Below, in pieces: positions 1 through 9,169 of a DNA stretch of 64,000 nt (positions are counted from its first letter, which is position 1; each line of letters starts with the position of its first letter). Both the position numbers and the translations under genes were made by a program. A model generated the notes under the pieces. It searched no databases and was not told where the DNA came from. It worked only from the letters and a program-made list of their open reading frames with translations. This stretch comes from Gimesia chilikensis (GTDB taxonomy: Bacteria; Planctomycetota; Planctomycetia; Planctomycetales; Planctomycetaceae): NCBI RefSeq assembly GCF_008329715.1, contig NZ_VTSR01000014.1, positions 62,001 through 126,000 of the forward strand, given 5' to 3'.

Positions 1-2
1 CC

Positions 3-746
3 ATCCGCGATGCCCGTAAACGCTTTAATGTGGATTCCGACCGTGTCTTTCTGGCCGGGCATGGGACGGGCGCTGATGCTGCCTTTGATATCGGCATGTC
101 GCATCCGGGACTGTTTGCAGGAGTGATTCCGATCGCAGGGAAAAGCAGCGCGTTCAACCTGCATTACTGGCAGAACGCCAGTAATCTGGCCTGGTATATT
201 GTGGGAGGCGAACTTGACCGCGATACGCTGGAGCATAATTCACTGCTGGTCAACCGGATGATGCGCAATGGTCACGATGTGATCTATGCAGAGTATAAGG
301 GCCGCGGGTATGAGCATTATTATGAAGAAATCCACCGACTCTTTGACTGGATGGAACTTCATCAGCGCGTGAAATATCCCAAAGAGATCGATGCCAAGAT
401 TCTCCGTCCGCTGGACAACCGGTATTACTGGGTCCGCACCGACGATTTCCCCCGCCATATCATGCAGGGGCCCGAGTACGTCGGAAACGGCCGGATTCGC
501 ACCCGTCCGGTTACGCTGGGAGTCAGCATCAAGCTGGGCAACGTGATCTATGTGAAATCGGGGGGTAAGTCCTATTCACTCTGGCTCAATCCGGAGCTGG
601 TCGATTTCGACAAACGACTGGAAGTCCACGTCGATAACAAAACCCGATTCAATGACTTTCTGCGTCCCGATATGAAAGCGATGCTCGATGATTTCCGCGA
701 TCGGGGTGATCGGCAGAAGCTGTTCGACGCCCGGCTCGATTTTTAG
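3..746 (+). CDS. Alpha/beta-hydrolase-fold protein, C-terminal part (5' end outside the window)
   Basis: The frame is open to the left edge, so this is the C-terminal ~247 residues of a longer protein. The GTG at 30 is internal. The visible part starts with RFNVDSDRVFLAGHGTGADA, which matches the strand-elbow-helix region of prolyl-oligopeptidase/PHB-depolymerase-like hydrolases, followed by a helix and GVIPIAGK. In this family the elbow is normally G-x-S-x-G. Here it reads G-H-G-T-G, so the nucleophile serine position is glycine. A later DRDTLEHN segment sits where the acid residue is expected and GRGYEHYYEE where the catalytic histidine is expected. The last ~100 residues (about 440-740) form a separate beta-rich domain I do not recognise. 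I infer either an inactive hydrolase used for binding, or a serine supplied from elsewhere. Family assignment is fairly sure, activity is not. Confidence 0.7.
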   Translation: MRDARKRFNVDSDRVFLAGHGTGADAAFDIGMSHPGLFAGVIPIAGKSSAFNLHYWQNASNLAWYIVGGELDRDTLEHNSLLVNRMMRNGHDVIYAEYKGRGYEHYYEEIHRLFDWMELHQRVKYPKEIDAKILRPLDNRYYWVRTDDFPRHIMQGPEYVGNGRIRTRPVTLGVSIKLGNVIYVKSGGKSYSLWLNPELVDFDKRLEVHVDNKTRFNDFLRPDMKAMLDDFRDRGDRQKLFDARLDF

Positions 747-778
747 GAGAGCCGGACGCATCGACTCGGCTGACAGTT

Positions 779-1993
779 TCAGTTGCCGGTGAAGTACATG
801 ATGCGGGCAGCATGTCCCTCGCTGGACGATTTCGGACTCACCCGGATTTTCGCCTGATGCTTGCCTGGTTTGAGTTCGCTGCTAAAGACGACCGTGCGGG
901 GATAGTGCAGGCCCTTGCTGTAATGATGGTACAGATCGTGTGTCTTGAACGGTCCACCATCGATGCTGACTTCCAGCTGACCTGCATCGGGGCCGGCGAC
1001 AATGAACGCGCCCAGCGCGGTTCCCTCAAAATCCAGCTCCAGTTCTGCACCCGGTTGCTCTGCACACAACATGGGGAGGCTGGTAAAGCGACTGCGTTTA
1101 CTACCCGGAATGGATTCCCATGCTGGAACCTTGATCTCCCAGCCCGATACCAGTTTTGCATGCTTAACGTCAATCAAACGTCCATTGCGGAAACTGAAGA
1201 CATCCAGTGGCTGATCCGGCGTGGAATGTTTTTCTTTTGGTCCCGATTCCTGCCAGGCACGAGTCAGCAACTTATCAATCATGGCGGCACAAATGGCATT
1301 ACCGAAAGGAGCCGGGTGTGTTCCGCCAAACTGTTTCCAGGTCAGTTGGTCAGCGTCGATCAGAAGGGCGACTTCACTGGCCAGATCGATGGTAGAAACC
1401 TGGTAGTGTTTCGCAACCAGCTCATGACTGGAACTGGAGAGCGGTTTTTTCTTCTGTTGAATTGTTTCCAGCATCGATGGGTTCACGAAATGCACCATGA
1501 CGATGTCGGCATAAGGATTGTGCCGCCGGATCTGGGCGATCACTCCTTCCATCCCGCGAATTGCGGCTTCCTTAGAGTGCCCTGCATCCTGATCGTCATT
1601 TACAGCGAACTCGACAAAGAAGAGATCGACCGGCCCCTGGCTGAGAACATCACGGTTCGTACGAAACGCACCCGTGTTCGAACAGGTGGAGGAGATGCCG
1701 GCGTTAGTGAATGTGAATTTGGTCTCGGGGAACGTCTTTTCCAGGAACTCACAGACCATCGGCCGATAGCCGTTCATTTCGGTGATCGAGCCACCCAGGA
1801 AAGCGACGTGCCCCGTTTTAGTGGATTCGAATTTCTGTTTGCTGTTCTGATAGCTGCCGCGCAGATGAATGTTTTTGTCTGAGACTTCGGGCAGGTTCTC
1901 CGGAGGGGCTGCGCTCAATTCAGTCGAGGCATGACATAAAACCAGGCAGAGGAGGGCAGGCAGCAGACGAAACGGGGATCGGGCATAGTTCAT
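779..1993 (-). CDS. Secreted SGNH/GDSL-type hydrolase with C-terminal beta domain
   Basis: A 404-residue protein with an N-terminal signal peptide (basic start, then [14 protein letters not shown], likely cut near ELSAAP). Block I is FLGGSIT with the expected nucleophile Ser69. [10 protein letters not shown] (about 98-106) supplies the oxyanion region, FAVND (about 129-133) is block III, and [10 protein letters not shown] carries His226 of block V. In most SGNH enzymes the last block is D-x-x-H. Here the Asp position is Gly223, so the triad is a dyad or the acid comes from elsewhere. Residues ~260-404 look like a jelly-roll accessory domain, often found in planctomycete carbohydrate esterases. 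It probably removes acyl groups from polysaccharides outside the cytoplasm, which is inferred from the family. It stands alone, convergent with the upstream gene and divergent from the ThuA-like gene at 2217. Confidence 0.85.
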   Translation of the reverse strand: MNYARSPFRLLPALLCLVLCHASTELSAAPPENLPEVSDKNIHLRGSYQNSKQKFESTKTGHVAFLGGSITEMNGYRPMVCEFLEKTFPETKFTFTNAGISSTCSNTGAFRTNRDVLSQGPVDLFFVEFAVNDDQDAGHSKEAAIRGMEGVIAQIRRHNPYADIVMVHFVNPSMLETIQQKKKPLSSSSHELVAKHYQVSTIDLASEVALLIDADQLTWKQFGGTHPAPFGNAICAAMIDKLLTRAWQESGPKEKHSTPDQPLDVFSFRNGRLIDVKHAKLVSGWEIKVPAWESIPGSKRSRFTSLPMLCAEQPGAELELDFEGTALGAFIVAGPDAGQLEVSIDGGPFKTHDLYHHYSKGLHYPRTVVFSSELKPGKHQAKIRVSPKSSSEGHAARIMYFTGN

Positions 1994-2216
1994 ATTCGGG
2001 CGAGCTCATAATGGAAAGAACAAAACTGGAAATTACCGCGGTGAAAGGCAAATATCTGCCTCTTCCAGCATGCAGAATCCAGGGGGCCAGGTCAAGAGTT
2101 CTGCCGGGCAACAATTGATTTCAGGTTCAGGGATTCGATACGATAGATGCCTGTTTCAATTTACCATGTTTCCCTATGACATATACAAAAAGCCCGCAGC
2201 GCTGGCAGGAGTTGTT

Positions 2217-3197
2217 ATGAAATCGTTGTCTTTTCTGATCGCGTGTTGTCTATCCACCTTGTTACTGGGGACCGCCTTTGTGAGTGAAGCCCGGGCAGAG
2301 AAGAAACCGCATGTGGTGTTCGTTACCGGCGATGATGAGTATCGGTCGGAAGAATCGATGCCGATGCTGGCCAAGATTCTGAAACGGGATTATGGCTTCG
2401 ATGTCACCGTCTGCTATTCCCTGGATGATGAGGGCAATATCTCACCCGGGAATCAGAAATCGATCAGTGGCCTGGAAGCCCTTGACGATGCAGACCTGAT
2501 GGTGCTCTTCACGCGGTTTCGCGATCTGCCTCCCGAACAGTTCCAGCACTTCCTGAACTATGTGAAGACGGGGAAACCAATTGTCGGATTCCGGACAGCC
2601 ACACATGCTTTCATGTTTCGAGATCCGAAGAGCCCCTTCAAGGCGTGGAACGATCAGAAAATCGCCGAACTGGTTGGGCAGAAGTGGATCACCCACCACG
2701 GACATTTCGGTGACGGGCACGAATACCTGACGGAAGTCTCCGTTAATGAGGAGGCTGCAGATCATCCGATTTTGCGGGGCGTTAAGCCGTACAAGGCGTA
2801 TTCCTGGTTATATCATGTGGATGGTGGCAGCGAAGGTCATCAGCTGGCGGGGGACAGCAAGCCCCTGTTGACGGGACGCTCGCTCAAATCCGGTCATGAG
2901 CAGAAAGGGAACCTCGATAAATATCCGCTGACCAATCCTGTCGCCTGGACCAAGACTTACAAGGGCGCAGACGGAACCCGGGGCCGCGTCTTCTTTACCA
3001 CGACGGCGCACCCTTTTGACTTCAAAGATCCCAACGTACGGAAGCTGGCACTCAATGGAATTCAATGGGCACTGGGCAGGGAAGCAGAGATTCCTTCCCA
3101 GGGAGCAAACACGGATACCGTCGATGACTATGATCCGAACAACTCCGGCACCGGGCCGAAAAAATATAAAACGGGGCTGAAACCGGAAAAACTCTGA
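2217..3197 (+). CDS. Secreted ThuA-like domain protein
   Basis: The frame is open from 2070, but ATG 2217 is preferred. It has AGGAG at 2207-2211, and a signal peptide starts immediately ([23 protein letters not shown]). The product is 326 residues. The mature part begins [20 protein letters not shown], the first strand and loop of the ThuA-like (trehalose-utilisation, type 1 glutamine amidotransferase-like) fold. It continues with [18 protein letters not shown] and [14 protein letters not shown], and ends with [12 protein letters not shown] and a final helix. Planctomycetes carry many secreted ThuA-like proteins, often tied to sugar metabolism, but the reaction is unknown. A strong hairpin terminator follows. 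Confidence 0.85.
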   Translation: MKSLSFLIACCLSTLLLGTAFVSEARAEKKPHVVFVTGDDEYRSEESMPMLAKILKRDYGFDVTVCYSLDDEGNISPGNQKSISGLEALDDADLMVLFTRFRDLPPEQFQHFLNYVKTGKPIVGFRTATHAFMFRDPKSPFKAWNDQKIAELVGQKWITHHGHFGDGHEYLTEVSVNEEAADHPILRGVKPYKAYSWLYHVDGGSEGHQLAGDSKPLLTGRSLKSGHEQKGNLDKYPLTNPVAWTKTYKGADGTRGRVFFTTTAHPFDFKDPNVRKLALNGIQWALGREAEIPSQGANTDTVDDYDPNNSGTGPKKYKTGLKPEKL

Positions 3198-3220
3198 TAG
3201 GAAAGACTGTAGAGATCCCG

Positions 3221-3253
3221 AAGCCCGCGGCGACAAAGCTGCGGGCTTTTTTA
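3221..3253. terminator. Rho-independent terminator shared by convergent genes
   Basis: The inverted repeat AAGCCCGC / GCGGGCTT is followed by TTTTTT on the + strand. It lies between the ThuA-like gene (+) and the trkH-like gene (-). Confidence 0.85.
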
Positions 3254-3261
3254 ATGTACCG

Positions 3262-4821
3262 TCAGTAATTCTTCCAGAAGGATGGAACGAACAGGACCAG
3301 GATGGCAAACAGTTCCAGGCGGCCCAGCAGCATCAGGATCGTCAGGATGACTTTCCCCGTGAGCGTGAAGTCGGCATAGTTTTCGGTCGGACCGAGCTCG
3401 CCGACCCCCGGGCCGATATTATTCAGCGTGGCGACCACGGCGCTGGTGCAGTCGATCAGCTTTTCCGGTTTGTTTGTCTGCCACTCGGTATTGGGTTCGA
3501 TGGCGGTCAGCAAGAGGCTGCTGAAGATGAAGATGACCAGCACCAGGCTGAAGTACACGGTGACGTCATTACGAATCCCCTGTTCGATGTTCGTGGTACC
3601 AATTCGCAGGGGACGGACCACGTTCGGGCGAAACGACTTTTCGATTTCCAGCCAGATGATCTTGGCAAACAGTACAACGCGAATGACCTTGATGCCCCCC
3701 GCAGTCGAACCGGCACAGCCTCCCACAAACATCAGCAACAGCAGCAGCATCTTGGACGATTCATTCCACGTATCGAAGTCGCCGGTCCCGTAACCGGTGG
3801 TGGTCATGATGGAGACCGCCTGAAAGCCGGCATAACGCAGGGCGTCGGGCAGAGTGTCGTAAATATGGTTGTTGATCAGGTTATAGGTCAGAAAGATGAT
3901 CGCGCCACTGAGGATCAACAGGTAAGTGCGAAACTCAATATCATTGCGCAGCGGGGCAATCATACTCTTCCAGGAGAAATCGTGCGAACGCATGTTTTTT
4001 AAAGAGAGGAAGTAGAGCGAGAAGTTGGTGCCCGCTGCTACCATGAATACCGCGATTGTGAATTCGATCAGCGAACTGTTGAAATACCCGACACTGGCGT
4101 TGTGCGTACTGAAGCCCCCTGTCGCCATCGATCCGAAACTGTGGCAGAATGCATCGAAGACGCTCATACCTTCCAGCCAGAGGATCAGCGCCAGCACGAG
4201 GGTGAAGGCAACATAGATGGTCCACATGACGATCGCTGACTCACGCACCCGGGGACGGACCGCTTCACTGGTCGGGCCAGGAACCTCTCGCCGCATGAGC
4301 GCTTTTCCTCCTGCACCGAGATGACTCAGGATCGCGACGAACAGTACGATGATTCCCATCCCGCCCAGGCAGTGGGTAAAACTCCGCCAGAAGAGAACGC
4401 AGCGTGGTATCAGTTTCGGATCTTCCAGCTCTCTGAGTACCGAAGCTCCTGTGGTTGTGAAACCGGAGATCGATTCGAATAAGGCATCCGGAACCGTCAT
4501 TGGAACGTCAGGGGAGACCATCGAACCGGAGAACAGAAAGGGGAGGCAGCCCAGGACACCGGAATAGATCCAGCTCAAGCCGACAACGGCGAGCGCCTCT
4601 TTGCGCAGGATCGTGCCATGCTCTTTTCGCCCGGCAAGGTAGAGCAGGGAACCGGAGACCAGACTGCAGGCAATCGCACCACAGATGCCCCAGAAACCGG
4701 CGGATTCAAATTCGACAGCCTCTCCAAAAAAGGGAAATGCCCAGGGGAGACTGAATACCATTGACGCACCGACCAGCATGCCTACCAGGCCCAGCAGTCG
4801 GCAGAGAAGCAACCAATTCAT
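3262..4821 (-). CDS. trkH: TrkH/KtrB-type potassium uptake channel subunit
   Basis: A 519-residue polytopic inner-membrane protein. It has the four-fold M1-P-M2 plan of the Trk/Ktr/HKT family: hydrophobic helix pairs surround pore loops such as [40 protein letters not shown] and [14 protein letters not shown], each with the conserved selectivity-filter glycine. It would move K+ into the cell together with a cytoplasmic RCK regulator (TrkA/KtrA). No trkA gene is in this window, so the partner must be encoded elsewhere. The protein starts [14 protein letters not shown] with the first transmembrane helix at once. It is transcribed alone and convergent with the ThuA-like gene. Confidence 0.93.
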   Translation of the reverse strand: MNWLLLCRLLGLVGMLVGASMVFSLPWAFPFFGEAVEFESAGFWGICGAIACSLVSGSLLYLAGRKEHGTILRKEALAVVGLSWIYSGVLGCLPFLFSGSMVSPDVPMTVPDALFESISGFTTTGASVLRELEDPKLIPRCVLFWRSFTHCLGGMGIIVLFVAILSHLGAGGKALMRREVPGPTSEAVRPRVRESAIVMWTIYVAFTLVLALILWLEGMSVFDAFCHSFGSMATGGFSTHNASVGYFNSSLIEFTIAVFMVAAGTNFSLYFLSLKNMRSHDFSWKSMIAPLRNDIEFRTYLLILSGAIIFLTYNLINNHIYDTLPDALRYAGFQAVSIMTTTGYGTGDFDTWNESSKMLLLLLMFVGGCAGSTAGGIKVIRVVLFAKIIWLEIEKSFRPNVVRPLRIGTTNIEQGIRNDVTVYFSLVLVIFIFSSLLLTAIEPNTEWQTNKPEKLIDCTSAVVATLNNIGPGVGELGPTENYADFTLTGKVILTILMLLGRLELFAILVLFVPSFWKNY

Positions 4822-4976
4822 TCGATTTCAACTTATTGATTTAGTGCAGTCAGGAACGACTGGATTCTTCCAGTCTGTTCGAGTTAAATATATAGAGAGA
4901 TCTATAAAAGCGAAGATTATAGCACGTCTGTTCTTCGGGAACGATACCACTCATTCCGATTTAGGAAATTCCATTT

Positions 4977-6926
4977 ATGCTCGCTCGACACCTGCTCCGT
5001 ACGCCTTTTTACCTTTGTCTCTTCTGTCTGGCTCTCTCTGCCACGGCTTTTACTCAGGCAGAGGAACTTGAACAATTGACGTATCAGAATCCGCAACTGG
5101 AAGTGGATCTGGGCGTCGGCTTATGGGCCTGGCCTCTGCCGATGGACTATGATGGCGACGGGGATCTGGATCTGCTCGTATCCTGTCCCGACAAACCATC
5201 GAACGGCACTTATTTCTTTGAAAACAAGTCGGATGGTAAAGATTCGATGCCGGTGTTTGAGCCGGGGGTCAGACTGGGCAAAGGCTATCATAATACGTGC
5301 CTTTCCTTTGTGAACGGCAAGCCACGTGTACTGGTCGCCGGTCGGGAAGTGGTCGATTTTAAACAGCATGGGTTTGATAAACTCACCGATCTGCCCGTTG
5401 GACGGAATGTGCACGGCGGCAAGGTGCGGGCCAATCAATGGTATTACGTGGACTACGACGGCGACGGCGACCAGGATCTGGTGGTCGGTGTTGGCGACTG
5501 GAGCGACTACGGTTGGGACGATGCCTACAATCAGCTGGGGCAATGGACCAACGGCCCCCTCCGCGGATATGTGTATGTGCTCAACAATGAGGGGACTGAT
5601 GCCAAACCGGAGTATGCTAAGCCAGCTCGCATCAAAGTGGGTGATAAGGATCTCGAAGTCTTTGGCTGGCCGTCTCCCAACTTTGCCGACTTCGATGACG
5701 ACGGTGATCTGGACCTGATTTGTGGAGAATTTCTGGATCAGCTGACCTACTTCGAAAATACCGGTTCCAGAACGGAGCCGCAGTATGCACTCGGGCGGCG
5801 TCTGGCGAGTAATGGGGATCCGATTCAGATGGATCTGCAGATGATCGTTCCCAAGGCGATTGACTGGGACCAGGATGGCGATATCGATCTGATTGTCGGT
5901 GATGAAGATGGTCGCGTTGCATTCATTGAGAATACCGGAGAACTGATTGGTAGCGTCCCTCAATTTTTACCACCCCGCTATTTCCGTCAGAAAGCGGCTG
6001 GTGTCAAATTTGGTGCCCTGGCAACTCCTTATGCCTTCGACTGGGATGGCGATGGTGACGAAGATCTGATCTGTGGAAATACCGCCGGTTACATTGGCTT
6101 CTTCGAAAACCTGGATGGCAATGCTCGGTCGCCACGACTGGCAGCCCCTCGCTATCTGCAGGCTGGAGGACGACCGATTCGCATTCAGGCGGGCCCCAAT
6201 GGTTCGATCCAGGGCCCCTGTGAAGCGAAGTGGGGTTATACGACACAGACTGTGGCAGACTGGGATCAGGATGGTCTGCCGGACCTGCTGGTGAATTCGA
6301 TCTGGGGAGAGATTCTACTGTTTAAAAACATCGGCACCCGGACGGAGCCCAAACTGGCTCCGGCACAAACGATTGACGTCGAGTGGAAAGCAGCAGCTCC
6401 CAAACCAGCCTGGAACTGGTGGGATCCACGGGGAAAACAACTGGTCACTCAGTGGCGGACCACTCCCGTCGCCGTCGACTGGAACCAGGACGGATTGATG
6501 GACCTGGTGATGCTGGATCACGAAGGGTATCTCGCCTTCTTCAAGCGAGTCAAAGAGGGAGATCAGTTCAAGCTGCTGCCCGGTGAGCGGATCTTTGTCG
6601 AAGAATCGCTCAAGCCGATTCAGATGAACAAAAAGCGGGCCGGAGGCAGTGGACGCTACAAACTGCACGTGGTTGACTGGGACGGCGATGGTCGCCTGGA
6701 CCTGCTGGTCAACAGCACGAACGCAGACTTCTACCGCAACCTGAAGACCGCAGATGGAAAAGTGGTCCTGAAGAATGAGGGGCCGCTCAGTCAGCGCAAA
6801 CTGGCCGGCCATACCAGCAGTCCCTGCACGGTCGATTGGGATCAGGATGGCGTTCGTGATCTGATTGTCGGCGCGGAAGACGGCTATCTCTACTGGATGA
6901 AAAATCCGAACTCACCTGAAAAGTAA
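4977..6926 (+). CDS. Secreted FG-GAP/VCBS repeat protein
   Basis: A 649-residue protein with an N-terminal signal peptide (MLARHLLRTPFYLCLFCLAL..ATA). The rest is a run of FG-GAP/VCBS-type blades, each with a calcium-binding D-x-D-x-D-G loop. Examples are MDYDGDGDLDLLV, VDYDGDGDQDLVV, ADFDDDGDLDLIC, IDWDQDGDIDLIV, FDWDGDGDEDLIC, ADWDQDGLPDLLV, VDWNQDGLMDLVM, VDWDGDGRLDLLV and VDWDQDGVRDLIV. The spacing suggests a seven- or eight-bladed integrin-alpha-like propeller. No catalytic domain is visible, so binding to a ligand or polysaccharide outside the cell is inferred. TTAGGAAATTCC upstream of ATG 4977 offers a ribosome binding site. Confidence 0.88.
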   Translation: MLARHLLRTPFYLCLFCLALSATAFTQAEELEQLTYQNPQLEVDLGVGLWAWPLPMDYDGDGDLDLLVSCPDKPSNGTYFFENKSDGKDSMPVFEPGVRLGKGYHNTCLSFVNGKPRVLVAGREVVDFKQHGFDKLTDLPVGRNVHGGKVRANQWYYVDYDGDGDQDLVVGVGDWSDYGWDDAYNQLGQWTNGPLRGYVYVLNNEGTDAKPEYAKPARIKVGDKDLEVFGWPSPNFADFDDDGDLDLICGEFLDQLTYFENTGSRTEPQYALGRRLASNGDPIQMDLQMIVPKAIDWDQDGDIDLIVGDEDGRVAFIENTGELIGSVPQFLPPRYFRQKAAGVKFGALATPYAFDWDGDGDEDLICGNTAGYIGFFENLDGNARSPRLAAPRYLQAGGRPIRIQAGPNGSIQGPCEAKWGYTTQTVADWDQDGLPDLLVNSIWGEILLFKNIGTRTEPKLAPAQTIDVEWKAAAPKPAWNWWDPRGKQLVTQWRTTPVAVDWNQDGLMDLVMLDHEGYLAFFKRVKEGDQFKLLPGERIFVEESLKPIQMNKKRAGGSGRYKLHVVDWDGDGRLDLLVNSTNADFYRNLKTADGKVVLKNEGPLSQRKLAGHTSSPCTVDWDQDGVRDLIVGAEDGYLYWMKNPNSPEK

Positions 6927-6956
6927 CTTCGACCAAAAGAGAAAACTGGTAGCAGA

Positions 6957-7523
6957 ATGCAGGCAGAAAATCAGATCGCCTTTAAAGAGTGGGGAGCCAT
7001 CTGTGCTTCCCTGGCAGAGGGGCGACAGTCGCTGATCGTACGGAAGGGGGGCATTCACGAAGGCCGCGATGGCTTTCGTGTTGAACATCGTGAGTTCTGG
7101 CTCTTCCCGACCCGCTTCCATCAGGGCGCAGATCAATTGCAGGCAGGACAGGAGACCCTGTTGTCGCAACCTTATGCGCAAGAACCTGCAGCCGGTCAGA
7201 TCAGGCTCGGGCTGTATGCCGTGGTGGAGCAGGTGCACGAGTTGCAAGAGGAATCACAGCTGGCCGGTCTGGAAGAACTGCAGGTCCTCAACCCGGAGAC
7301 ACTCGCACAACGTTTTGTCTATAAGCGTCCCGGGTTATACGTTATGCTGGTTCGGGCGTATCAGATGCCGCAGCCTTTCGAGATTGAAGATGAAGCCCGA
7401 TACGGCGGCTGTCGTTCCTGGGTAGAACTCACTCAGGCTTATTCGACAGAGGGGGCGACTCCAGTTTTGACCGAAGAACAGTTTCAGCAGCAGAAACAGG
7501 CCCTCGAAACCTGGTTGGGCTGA
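6957..7523 (+). CDS. DUF1802 family protein
   Basis: A 188-residue soluble protein without signal peptide. The opening FKEWGAICASLAEGRQSLIVRKGGIHEG, followed by HREFWLFPTRFHQ, matches from memory the DUF1802 family, small proteins of unknown function found in cyanobacteria, planctomycetes and others. The K-x-G-G-I-x-E-G core and the FWLFPT strand resemble a nucleotide-handling or Nudix-like scaffold, but no Nudix box is visible. It starts 30 bp after the FG-GAP gene and may be co-transcribed, though no functional link is evident. A bidirectional terminator follows. Confidence 0.75.
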   Translation: MQAENQIAFKEWGAICASLAEGRQSLIVRKGGIHEGRDGFRVEHREFWLFPTRFHQGADQLQAGQETLLSQPYAQEPAAGQIRLGLYAVVEQVHELQEESQLAGLEELQVLNPETLAQRFVYKRPGLYVMLVRAYQMPQPFEIEDEARYGGCRSWVELTQAYSTEGATPVLTEEQFQQQKQALETWLG

Positions 7524-7550
7524 ACTCAATCAGAAGATTCTATCAACGAA

Positions 7551-7587
7551 AACAGCCCGGGCAAAATCGCCTCGGGCTGTTGGTTTT
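7551..7587. terminator. Bidirectional rho-independent terminator
   Basis: The inverted repeat AACAGCCCG / CGGGCTGTT with a ~14-base loop is followed by GGTTTTT on the + strand. On the - strand it is followed by TTTTCG. It lies between the convergent DUF1802 and nucleotide-sugar dehydrogenase genes. Confidence 0.8.
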
Positions 7588-7598
7588 TCTATTCAACA

Positions 7599-8918
7599 TC
7601 AGGCTTTAAAGATCTTCTCACGGCCTTCAGTCACATTTTTAGTCGCATTACGAGTGTCGAGAACCATCTGGCTGTGCTTGACAATAAAGTCGTAGTCATA
7701 GGCACTGTGGTCTGTTGCGATCAGTACGCAGTCTTGAGCTGCCAGATATTCGGGAGTGAGTTCCTGGCTTTCCATGGCAGGCACATCGTGATGCCGCATC
7801 TTGGGCAGTTTCGGAATGTGCGGATCATTGTAAGTGAAGTCCACGCCCCGCTCCATCAGCAGATCCAGCAGGTGGAACGAAGGACTTTCACGCGGATCGT
7901 CGACATCTTTTTTATAAGCCACACCCAGCATGCAGATCTTACTGCCTTTGAGCGGTTTTGCTTTTTCGTTCATGAACTCAGCGAGACGGTCAATCACGTA
8001 GCGTGGCATGCGGGTGTTGACTTCACCGGCCAGTTCGATGAAGCGGGTTGTCTGACCTTCTTTACGTGCCAGCCAGCTGAGGTAGAACGGATCGATGGGA
8101 ATACAGTGTCCACCCAAACCAGGGCCCGGATAAAAAGCCTGGAACCCGAAAGGCTTGGTTTTGGCAGCGTCGATGACTTCCCAGACATCAATGTCCATGC
8201 GATCGAAGAGTGTCTTGAGTTCGTTGACCATCGCGATGTTGACGGCCCGATAGGTGTTCTCCAGAATCTTGCAGGCTTCGGCAACTTCCGGAGACGAGAC
8301 CTGGATCACATTCACCACTGCGTGTGAGTACAGGGCCGAAGCAATCCTCAGGCTGTTTTCTTCCATACCGCCGACCACTTTGGGGATGCCGGCTGCTGAG
8401 AAGTCGGGGTTGCCGGGATCTTCGCGTTCGGGGCTGTAGGCGAGGTAATAATCTTCGCCCACTTTCAGACCAGCGTTATCCAGAATGGGCAGCATGACGT
8501 CCCGGGTCGTCGTGGGATAAGTGGTACTTTCCAGCACGACCAGTTGACCGGGCCGCAGGGTTTCCGCGATGACTTTCGCGGTGTTTTCCACATAGGTCAG
8601 GTCGGGGTCCCGGCTGGTGGTCAGGGGAGTTGGAACACAGATCAGCAGGGCGTCTGCTTCTTTCATCCGGGAGAAGTCGGCGGTCGCTTCGAACTGCTCT
8701 TTCGCAATCCACTTGGCAACGGTTTCGGATGGGATGTGCTTAATATAACTTTTGCCGGCCTGCAGTTGATCGACTTTGTTCTGATCAACGTCAAACCCCA
8801 TCGTTTTGAAACCAGTGTTGACGAACGCGTCAATCAGCGGGAGCCCGACGTAGCCCAGGCCGATGATACCGATAATTGCTGATTTGTCCTTGATCGCCTG
8901 CTCAAGCTGATTTGCCAT
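7599..8918 (-). CDS. Nucleotide-sugar dehydrogenase (UDP-N-acetylhexosamine 6-dehydrogenase, WbpA/TviB-like)
   Basis: A 439-residue cytoplasmic enzyme of the UDP-glucose/UDP-ManNAc dehydrogenase family. It performs the two-step NAD-dependent oxidation of C6 of a UDP-sugar to the uronic acid. The N-terminal Rossmann motif is GIIGLGYVGLP. It is followed by LICVPTPL, ESTTYPTTT and YSPEREDPGN, the substrate-binding segment. GLGGHCIPIDP carries the catalytic Cys272, and GVAYKKDVDDPRESPS marks the C-terminal UDP-binding domain. The YSPERE and HCIPIDP forms resemble UDP-GlcNAc/UDP-ManNAc dehydrogenases (WbpA, TviB, WecC) more than UDP-glucose dehydrogenase, but substrate is inferred. No other capsule or O-antigen gene is adjacent, so it probably supplies a precursor to enzymes encoded elsewhere. 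Confidence 0.92.
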   Translation of the reverse strand: MANQLEQAIKDKSAIIGIIGLGYVGLPLIDAFVNTGFKTMGFDVDQNKVDQLQAGKSYIKHIPSETVAKWIAKEQFEATADFSRMKEADALLICVPTPLTTSRDPDLTYVENTAKVIAETLRPGQLVVLESTTYPTTTRDVMLPILDNAGLKVGEDYYLAYSPEREDPGNPDFSAAGIPKVVGGMEENSLRIASALYSHAVVNVIQVSSPEVAEACKILENTYRAVNIAMVNELKTLFDRMDIDVWEVIDAAKTKPFGFQAFYPGPGLGGHCIPIDPFYLSWLARKEGQTTRFIELAGEVNTRMPRYVIDRLAEFMNEKAKPLKGSKICMLGVAYKKDVDDPRESPSFHLLDLLMERGVDFTYNDPHIPKLPKMRHHDVPAMESQELTPEYLAAQDCVLIATDHSAYDYDFIVKHSQMVLDTRNATKNVTEGREKIFKA

Positions 8919-9169
8919 CTGAATACCGTCCTTGCTTAATTCTGAAATGCAGGTAAATGTGCAGCTGAATGGGGCGGATCATATCAGTCGAACTTATTTC
9001 GTGCAAGCATTTTAGCGGACCGGCAGAAGTCGCCGGATCACAGCGGAATTTCATCGTTTTTGGAGCAGATGTCCAGACAAAAAGCGGGGGCTGGCAGCTG
9101 TGAAATACGACGACTGGCCAGCTGAAACGGATCCAGCTGGCCTGTCGGTATGGCTTTGTTTCATTCCTG

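Noticed and set aside
812..1882. 356-codon frame on the + strand
   Set aside because: It is opposite the SGNH hydrolase gene, which has clear motifs and a signal peptide. The opposite frame has none.
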